Assembly: GCA_036520715.1 (NCBI GenBank) | Contig: DATDJF010000002.1 | Location: 1 to 12,216 of the forward strand | From: JAEUPI01 sp036520715 | Lineage (GTDB): Bacteria > Pseudomonadota > Gammaproteobacteria > Burkholderiales > Burkholderiaceae_C | Length of the DNA: 12,216 nt | Direction of reading: 5' to 3' | In this document: positions 7,843 to 12,216 of the stretch, in pieces | Position numbering within the stretch: position 1 is the first letter of the stretch | Layout of the letters: every line of letters begins with the position of its first letter | Program-made: the position numbers and the translations under genes | Notes under the pieces: model-generated | The model's database searches: none | Told to the model about the DNA's origin: nothing | Seen by the model: only the letters and a program-made list of their open reading frames with translations

Positions 7843-7880
7843 TTGGACCAAGGTCCAATGGCACACACGACCTTCAGGTC
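7843..7880. promoter_or_regulatory. Two dyad-symmetric sites in the divergent spacer (candidate operators)
   Basis: TTGGACCAAGGTCCAA at 7843-7858 has perfect 7-bp arms around a 2-base centre. GACCTTCAGGTC at 7869-7880 has perfect 5-bp arms around a 2-base centre. Both offer GACC and GGTC half-sites, and their centres are 24 bp apart. They sit in the 131-bp gap between the diguanylate cyclase (start 7796) and the lipoprotein (start 7928), where a shared regulator could act on both. TATGCT at 7894-7899 is a weak -10 candidate for the plus-strand gene. The binding protein is unknown, and operator function is inferred from symmetry and position only. Confidence 0.35.
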
Positions 7881-7927
7881 ATAGGCTGGCGCATATGCTT
7901 GCGATCCTGGTGAGAGGACACCACGCC

Positions 7928-8527
7928 ATGGCCACGACCGGCTCGACGACACGACGCCTCCTGCTGCTGTGCGGCGCTGGCTTGCTCTGGCTCGCCGGCT
8001 GCGCCAGCGGCCCCAACGTGCGCACCAACGTCGACCCGACGGCCGACTTCGCGCAGTACAAGACCTTCGGCTTCGCCAATCCGCTGGGCACCGACCGCAC
8101 CGGCTACCGCTCGATCGTGTCGCAGCACCTGATGGACGCCACCCAGCGCGAGCTCGAGGCGCGCGGCCTGCGGCGGGTCGAGGGTTCGCCGCAGCTGCTG
8201 GTGAACTTCAATGCCCGCTTGAGCGACAAGCTGCAGGTCACGCCGTCGATGGCGCCCATGGTCGGTGGCGGCTACTACGGCTATCGCCGCGGCTTCTACG
8301 GCGCCTGGCCGATGTACGAAACCAACACGGTGACCCAGTACACGGAGGGCACCCTCAACATCGACCTCGTCGATGCCGCGCGCAAGCAGCTGGTGTGGGA
8401 AGGTGTGGTCACCGACACCGTGACGCAAAGCGATCTCGCCGCCGTGCAGCCCGCGCTGTATGCCGCGGTGGCGGCAGCGTTCGCAAAGTATCCGGTGCCG
8501 GCAGCGGCGGCCAAGGCATCGCAGTAG
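7928..8527 (+). CDS. DUF4136 domain-containing lipoprotein
   Basis: A 199-residue exported protein. A twin-Arg-containing basic start and a hydrophobic stretch (11-23) lead to the lipobox LAGC, with Cys25 as the lipidated residue. The next residue is Ala, so outer-membrane sorting is expected. The mature part begins VRTNVDPTADFAQYKTFGF (31-49), the usual opening of DUF4136 proteins, and contains the domain's second half TEGTLNIDLVDAARKQLVWEGVVTDTV (139-165). A Gly/Tyr/Arg-rich stretch (113-125) lies between. No biochemical role is established for this family; many members are small envelope lipoproteins in proteobacteria. The ATG at 7928 has AGAGGA nine bases upstream. An ATG at 7895 would add 11 residues in front of the signal peptide and lacks a ribosome site. 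It is convergent with tcuB, with only 16 bp between the stop codons. Confidence 0.87.
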   Translation: MATTGSTTRRLLLLCGAGLLWLAGCASGPNVRTNVDPTADFAQYKTFGFANPLGTDRTGYRSIVSQHLMDATQRELEARGLRRVEGSPQLLVNFNARLSDKLQVTPSMAPMVGGGYYGYRRGFYGAWPMYETNTVTQYTEGTLNIDLVDAARKQLVWEGVVTDTVTQSDLAAVQPALYAAVAAAFAKYPVPAAAAKASQ

Positions 8528-8543
8528 ATCGCCGCGGCGGCGC

Positions 8544-9698
8544 TCAGGCCGCGCCCGGGTCGAGCGGGCTCGGTTTTCGTTTTTCGAGCGACCAGGCCAA
8601 CAGCGCGGCCAGCCGGTAGGCGCCGTGCACGAACTTGCCGTAGGGCATCGTCAGGAACAGCGCCATCACGCTGGCCAGGTGAATCGACAGCAGCAGCGCC
8701 AGCGCCGGCGTGTGGCGCGCCGCGGCCAGCACCAGGCCGCTGGCCGCCGTGGCGAACAGCAAGACGATGAAGCCACGGTCGATCGGCCGCTGCACCACGT
8801 CGCCGTGCAGCGCATGGCGCCTCAAGTTCAGGCGCCACAAGCCCAGCGTGCCGACGACCATGGCGGCGCCGCCCGTGACACCCAGCAGCTTGGGCAGGCT
8901 GAGCCAGCCGTAGGGCGCGGGTTGGCCGAGCGCGTAGTGCATGACGGTGGCCACGCAGGTGGCCGCGAAGCACAGCACGAAGCCGTAGAACGTGAGGTGG
9001 TGCGCACGCCGCCGCGCCAGCGTGAAGGCGTCGTCGGCCTCGTTGCAGCCGTCGCCGTGGCCGCCGTCGAGGTACTTCAGCGTCAGCGCGTCGCGCAGCG
9101 CTTCGCCGGATGCGCCGGCGCCGGCCGGCCCTGCTTGCAGGCCGGCGTAGAAGCGGCGCGCCGAAACGCCCAGCGCCAGCGCGGCGAACCCGAACACCGG
9201 CGCGAACAGCCACACCATCAGGCCGTGCGGGAACACGAGATAGAAGTCGCCCGCCGGTTGCGCCTGCCACAACGAGCCCTGCAGGGCCGCTGCCAGCACC
9301 ATGAACAGCGCCAGCGCGGCCAGCAAGGCCAGCGACGTCACCAGCGAATTGCGCCTGTACAGCGCGCCGAGCGCTGCCGGCCATGCATGCTCGGCGTAGG
9401 TCTGGATGCGCACGCGCGCCATCGCGCGCGGCAGGTTGACGCCGAACTCGTGCGGCGGCGCGTATTGGCAGGCGTGCAGGCAGGCGCCGCAGTTGTGGCA
9501 CAGGTTGGCCAGGTAGTGCACGTCGACCCGGCTGAACTCCAGCCGCCGCGTCATCGCCGGGAACACCGCGCAATAGCCTTCGCAGTAGCGGCAGGCGTTG
9601 CAGATGGTCAGCATGCGCGCGGCGTCGCTGACGTCGATCGAAGGCATGCCCGACGCCAGCGCCATGGCCTGGCGCGTCAGCTCGTCAAGCGGCTGCAT
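8544..9698 (-). CDS. tcuB: TcuB: tricarballylate utilisation 4Fe-4S membrane protein
   Basis: A 384-residue protein that in the known pathway re-oxidises the FADH2 of TcuA and passes electrons into the membrane quinone pool. The N-terminal cytosolic part has two ferredoxin-type clusters: CNACRYCEGYC (Cys33, 36, 39, 43) and CHNCGACLHAC (Cys67, 70, 73, 77), each CxxCxxCxxxC. Membrane helices follow at about 118-140, 155-178, 238-257, 268-288, 307-327 and 333-350. Between helices lies the family-typical YLDGGHGDGC...ARRRAHH segment (209-234). His233/234, His254, His340 and His358 are candidate haem or quinone contacts. Its ATG lies inside the end of tcuA, a 14-bp overlap, so the two are translationally coupled. 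Length and domain order match TcuB (older name CitB). The substrate of the pair could differ from tricarballylate. Confidence 0.9.
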   Translation of the reverse strand: MQPLDELTRQAMALASGMPSIDVSDAARMLTICNACRYCEGYCAVFPAMTRRLEFSRVDVHYLANLCHNCGACLHACQYAPPHEFGVNLPRAMARVRIQTYAEHAWPAALGALYRRNSLVTSLALLAALALFMVLAAALQGSLWQAQPAGDFYLVFPHGLMVWLFAPVFGFAALALGVSARRFYAGLQAGPAGAGASGEALRDALTLKYLDGGHGDGCNEADDAFTLARRRAHHLTFYGFVLCFAATCVATVMHYALGQPAPYGWLSLPKLLGVTGGAAMVVGTLGLWRLNLRRHALHGDVVQRPIDRGFIVLLFATAASGLVLAAARHTPALALLLSIHLASVMALFLTMPYGKFVHGAYRLAALLAWSLEKRKPSPLDPGAA

Positions 9699-11088
9699 GC
9701 TGGCTTTCGCGCAGCGCCGCTGCCGCGGCGCTGCTGCCGGCGATGCGGCCGAACGCGGTGCCGATGCTCATGCCGACCCCGGCGGTGTAGCCGCGGCCAA
9801 GCACGTTGCCGGCCATCATCTCGCCGGCGACGAACAGGTTGCTGCTGCGCTGTCCACCGAACTGCACGGCAGCGGTGGTGTCGGTCTTCAGGCCGAGGTA
9901 GGTGAAGGTGACGCCGGGCTTGAGCGCGAAGCCGAAGAAGGGCGGCGTGTCGATGCGCCGTGCCCAGTGCGACTTGGGCGGCTGCAGGCCTTCGGTGCGG
10001 CAATCGTCGAGCGTGGTGTGGTCGAACGAGCCCGGGCGCACGGCGGCGTTGTAGTCGTGCAGCGTGCGCATGAAGTGCGCTTCTTCCAGGCCGAGCCGGG
10101 CGGCGAGGTCGCGCAGCGTATCGGCGCGCACGCCCGGAAACACCGGTGGCATGAAGCGGCCGAGCGCCTTGGCGTCGATGATCGACCAGGCGGTCTGCCG
10201 CGGCTGCTGGGCCACCAGGCGGCCCCAGATCGCGTAGCGCTTGGGCCAGAAGTCCTCGCCCTCGTCGTAGAAGCGCTCGGCGTCGCGGTTGACCACGATG
10301 CCCAGCGACACGCAGTCGATGCGCGTGCAGATGCCGCCGTCGTACAGCGGCGCGCGGGCGTCGATCGCCACCATGTGCGCCTGGGTCGGGTCGCCGATCG
10401 CGTCGGCGCCGGTGTCGAGCATGAACTTCAGCAGCACGCCGGTGTTGAAGCGCGAGCCGCGGATCAGGAAGTTGTCGGCCGGGCTCTCGCCGCGCTCATT
10501 GCGGCCCCAGGCCTGGCGCAGCCAGTCGAGGTTGGACTCGAAGCCGCCGGCGGCCAGCACGCAGGCACGTGCCGCGATGCGCTCGCCTTGCACGAAGGCG
10601 GCCGCGAAGCGGCCGTCGTGCAATTCGAGGCGATCCACCGGCGCGTCGTAGCGCACCTGCACGCCGAGCTGCTGCGCGCTGCGGTAGTAGGCGTTGACCA
10701 GCGCCTTGCCGCCGCCGAGAAAGAACGCGTTGGTGCGCGCCGTGTGCAGCGCGCCCGACAACGATGGCTGGAAGCGCACGCCGTGCTTCACCATCCACGG
10801 CCGGCAGGTAGAGGATTCGCGGATCACCAGGCGCGCCAGCGCCTCGTCGGTCAGCCCGCCGGTGACTTTGAGCAGGTCCTGCCAGTACTCCTCTTCGGGA
10901 TAGACCTCGACCAGCACGTCCTGCGGCGCGTCGTGCATGCAGCGCAGGTTGCGCGTGTGCGGCGAGTTGCCGCCGCGCCAGTCGCGCGGCGACGCCTCGA
11001 GCAGCAGCACCGACGCGCCTGCCTCGCGCGCCATCAGCGCTGCGCACAGCGCGGCGTTGCCGCCACCGATCACCAGGACGTCGATCAC
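9685..11088 (-). CDS. tcuA: TcuA: FAD-dependent tricarballylate dehydrogenase
   Basis: A 467-residue flavoprotein of the fumarate-reductase/succinate-dehydrogenase flavoprotein superfamily. In Salmonella the homologue oxidises tricarballylate to cis-aconitate, which enters the TCA cycle. It opens with an FAD-binding Rossmann segment VIDVLVIGGGNAALCAALMA (1-20) ending in an acidic LLLEAS (28-33). RGGNSPHTRN (38-47) follows, then ACVLAAGGFESN (175-186), and a C-terminal FAD-binding block NLFVAGEMMAGNVLGRGYTA (417-436) with GMSIGTAFGRIAG (439-451). The last block is the best family marker. The GTG at 11088 is preferred: it starts the Rossmann fold and has GGGAG seven bases upstream. The open frame runs further back to 11202 across the stem-loop region, giving non-homologous Gly/Arg-rich residues that I reject. 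It lies 114 bp after the ABC ATPase gene. A role on another polycarboxylate, or a CobZ-like role, cannot be excluded. Confidence 0.9.
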   Translation of the reverse strand: MIDVLVIGGGNAALCAALMAREAGASVLLLEASPRDWRGGNSPHTRNLRCMHDAPQDVLVEVYPEEEYWQDLLKVTGGLTDEALARLVIRESSTCRPWMVKHGVRFQPSLSGALHTARTNAFFLGGGKALVNAYYRSAQQLGVQVRYDAPVDRLELHDGRFAAAFVQGERIAARACVLAAGGFESNLDWLRQAWGRNERGESPADNFLIRGSRFNTGVLLKFMLDTGADAIGDPTQAHMVAIDARAPLYDGGICTRIDCVSLGIVVNRDAERFYDEGEDFWPKRYAIWGRLVAQQPRQTAWSIIDAKALGRFMPPVFPGVRADTLRDLAARLGLEEAHFMRTLHDYNAAVRPGSFDHTTLDDCRTEGLQPPKSHWARRIDTPPFFGFALKPGVTFTYLGLKTDTTAAVQFGGQRSSNLFVAGEMMAGNVLGRGYTAGVGMSIGTAFGRIAGSSAAAAALRESQHAAA

Positions 11089-11095
11089 CCGCCCG

Positions 11096-11100
11096 CTCCC
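11096..11100 (-). promoter_or_regulatory. Ribosome binding site that decides the tcuA start
   Basis: GGGAG on the minus strand, seven bases before the GTG at 11088, supports starting TcuA at its Rossmann fold rather than at 11202. Confidence 0.55.
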
Positions 11101-11141
11101 GTCGCCCAAGCCGCCATTCTCGCCGTCACGTGCGCCCCCTT

Positions 11142-11206
11142 GGCCGTGCCGGCCTTCCCCCCGAGGGGGAACGTGAGTGCCTTCGGGGCGGCCGGGCGGC
11201 ACTCAC
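11142..11206. repeat. Three consecutive stem-loops between the ABC ATPase gene and tcuA
   Basis: Stem-loop 1 (11173-11206): GTGAGTGCC and GGCACTCAC, a perfect 9-bp stem with a 16-base GC-rich loop; one arm contains the ATPase stop codon. Stem-loop 2 (11155-11171): TTCCCCC and GGGGGAA, a perfect 7-bp stem with a 3-base loop. Stem-loop 3 (11142-11154): GGCCG/CGGCC, a 5-bp stem with a 3-base loop. They are nearly back to back and fill over half of the 114-bp spacer. No U-run follows in the direction of transcription, so this is not a classic Rho-independent terminator. It could be a processing or mRNA-stability element, an attenuator separating livGF from tcuAB, or a copy of a GC-rich extragenic repeat family. 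The pairing is directly visible; the function is not. Confidence 0.6.
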
Positions 11207-12216
11207 AGCCAGAGGATCTTCTTGCGGTATGCCAGGTCCTCCAGCAGCGGCTGCGCCGGCCCGCTGTGGAACACGGCGCCGCGCTCGAGCGCGAACACGC
11301 GGTCGGCCAGCGCCAGCACGAGGTCGAGGTTGTGCTCGACGATGACGATCGACACCTGGCTGCGCAACCGATCGAACACGCTGAACAGCTCCTGCACCAC
11401 CGCCGGCGCGAGGCCCTCGAACGGCTCGTCGAGCAGCAGCAGCTTGACGTTGCCCGACAGCGCGCGCGCCACAGCAGCCATCTGCTGCTCGCCGCCCGAC
11501 AGATAGTCGGCCGCGACGTCGCGCCGTTCCTTCAGGCGCGGGAAGTACTCGTAGATCTGCGCTTCGCTCCAGGCCACGCCGTGGCTGCTGTCGGTGGCGC
11601 GCTGCAGGCGGCCGAGTGCCAGGTTCTCGGCCACCGTCATGCCGGCGAAGAGGCCGCGGCCCTGCGGCACGTAGCCGATGCCCAGGCGCGAGATGTCGGG
11701 CGCCGGCAGCCCGGCGATCTCGCGGCCTTCGAATGCGATGCGCCCCGAGGCCGGCGGCAGCAGGCCGCACAACGACTTCAGCAGCGTCGACTTGCCGGCG
11801 CCGTTGCGGCCGAGCAGCGCGACGATCTCGCCTTCGTGCACGTCGAGCGTGGCGTCGTTGAGGATGTGGCTCTTGCCGTAGAAGGCGTTGACGCGCTCGA
11901 ACTGCAGCAGCGGCGCGCCTTGTGCAGCGCCGCTGTCGCGGCGGCCGCTGACCGGCGGCGTGCCGTGCCCGGTATAGATCTCCTGCACGCGTGCGTCGCC
12001 GCGCACCTCGTCGGGCGTGCCGCTCATCAGCACCGCGCCCTGGTTCATCACCGTCACGCGCTGCGAGATGCCGAGCACGCGGTCGATGTCGTGCTCGACG
12101 ATCAGCACCGGGATCTGCTGCGCGATGATCGTCACCAGGCGCGACACACGCTCGCGCTCGGCGGCGGCCAGGCCGGCGAGCGGCTCGTCGAGCAGCAGCA
12201 CCTGCGGCTTCGAGCC
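11203..12216 (-). CDS. Fused LivG-LivF type ABC transporter ATPase (N-terminus cut by window edge)
   Basis: The frame is open to the right edge; 337 residues are visible. Residues 1-85 are the end of one ATPase domain: Walker B LLLDEPLAGL (7-16), the switch His42 in VLIVEHD, and a LivG-like tail SGTPDEVRGDARVQEIYTG. A polar Gly/Ser/Arg linker (about 86-102) leads without a stop into a complete LivF-like domain: A-loop Tyr in NAFYGKSHI, Walker A GRNGAGKST (136-144), Q-loop YVPQGRGLF (Gln185), signature LSGGEQQ (239-245), Walker B LLLLDEP (259-265) and His295 in IVIVEHN. It ends RKKILWL. Both halves are of the branched-chain amino acid (HAAT) class, which normally uses two separate ATPases. It would power import through membrane proteins presumably encoded to the right. 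It is followed by tcuAB, so the cargo may be an organic acid rather than an amino acid. Its stop codon lies inside the first stem-loop of the downstream spacer. Confidence 0.9.
   Translation of the reverse strand, partial: GSKPQVLLLDEPLAGLAAAERERVSRLVTIIAQQIPVLIVEHDIDRVLGISQRVTVMNQGAVLMSGTPDEVRGDARVQEIYTGHGTPPVSGRRDSGAAQGAPLLQFERVNAFYGKSHILNDATLDVHEGEIVALLGRNGAGKSTLLKSLCGLLPPASGRIAFEGREIAGLPAPDISRLGIGYVPQGRGLFAGMTVAENLALGRLQRATDSSHGVAWSEAQIYEYFPRLKERRDVAADYLSGGEQQMAAVARALSGNVKLLLLDEPFEGLAPAVVQELFSVFDRLRSQVSIVIVEHNLDLVLALADRVFALERGAVFHSGPAQPLLEDLAYRKKILWL

Noticed and set aside
6034..7866. A 610-codon minus-strand open frame over the diguanylate cyclase region.
   Set aside because: It is a shifted frame of the GGDEF gene with an Arg/Gly-rich product; the cyclase frame carries the intact GGEEF domain.
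8530..8539. The palindrome CGCCGCGGCG between the convergent lipoprotein and tcuB genes.
   Set aside because: It is 10 bp without a loop in a 16-bp gap, is expected by chance at this GC content, and has no T-run for a bidirectional terminator.
11089..11202. Extension of TcuA upstream to 11202.
   Set aside because: The added residues are Gly/Arg-rich, come from the stem-loop block, resemble no TcuA N-terminus, and the GTG at 11088 has a good ribosome site.
1..12216. Searched for CRISPR arrays, insertion sequences, phage genes, tRNA or rRNA and tandem repeats.
   Set aside because: No regularly spaced repeats, transposase motifs, integrase motifs or RNA gene signatures were seen on reading both strands.

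Overview
The window is very GC-rich with strong third-position GC bias. Its protein families (AsmA, DHA2 exporter, DUF4136 lipoprotein, c-di-GMP enzymes, a HAAT-type ABC transporter next to tcuAB) suggest a beta-proteobacterium, most likely a Burkholderiales member of the Rubrivivax/Leptothrix/Comamonad kind. That placement is inferred from gene content and style; no rRNA or tRNA is present. Nine protein genes fill almost the whole window, and no stretch longer than 300 bases lacks a gene. Both ends cut through genes: an AsmA protein on the left (C-terminus missing) and a fused ABC ATPase on the right (N-terminus missing).

Left block (1-5263, all minus strand, read right to left): a PAS-GGDEF-EAL protein, a 14-helix DHA2-type MFS exporter, and an AsmA-family envelope protein. 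The EAL domain looks catalytically complete, whereas the GGDEF domain has lost key residues, so this protein should degrade c-di-GMP. Centre (5348-6654, plus strand): a GNAT acetyltransferase divergent from the EAL gene, then a small VOC metalloprotein behind a candidate promoter that contains a perfect 14-bp palindrome.

Next (6663-7796, minus) is a membrane-anchored GGDEF diguanylate cyclase with intact GGEEF and I-site. It is divergent from a DUF4136 lipoprotein gene (7928-8527, plus). The 131-bp gap between these two holds two dyad-symmetric sequences with GACC/GGTC half-sites. The window therefore encodes both a likely maker and a likely breaker of c-di-GMP, although they are about 1.4 kb apart and not in one operon.

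Right block (8544-12216, minus, read right to left): a LivG-LivF type ABC ATPase fused into one chain, a 114-bp spacer carrying three consecutive stem-loops, then tcuA (FAD dehydrogenase) and tcuB (iron-sulfur membrane protein), which overlap by 14 bp. In Salmonella, TcuA oxidises tricarballylate to cis-aconitate and TcuB returns the electrons to the membrane, with import by TcuC, an MFS permease. Here the neighbour is a branched-chain-amino-acid-type ABC transporter instead. This suggests a transport-plus-oxidation unit for a tricarboxylate or related acid, and it is the most interesting system in the window. No CRISPR array, prophage, insertion sequence or RNA gene was seen.
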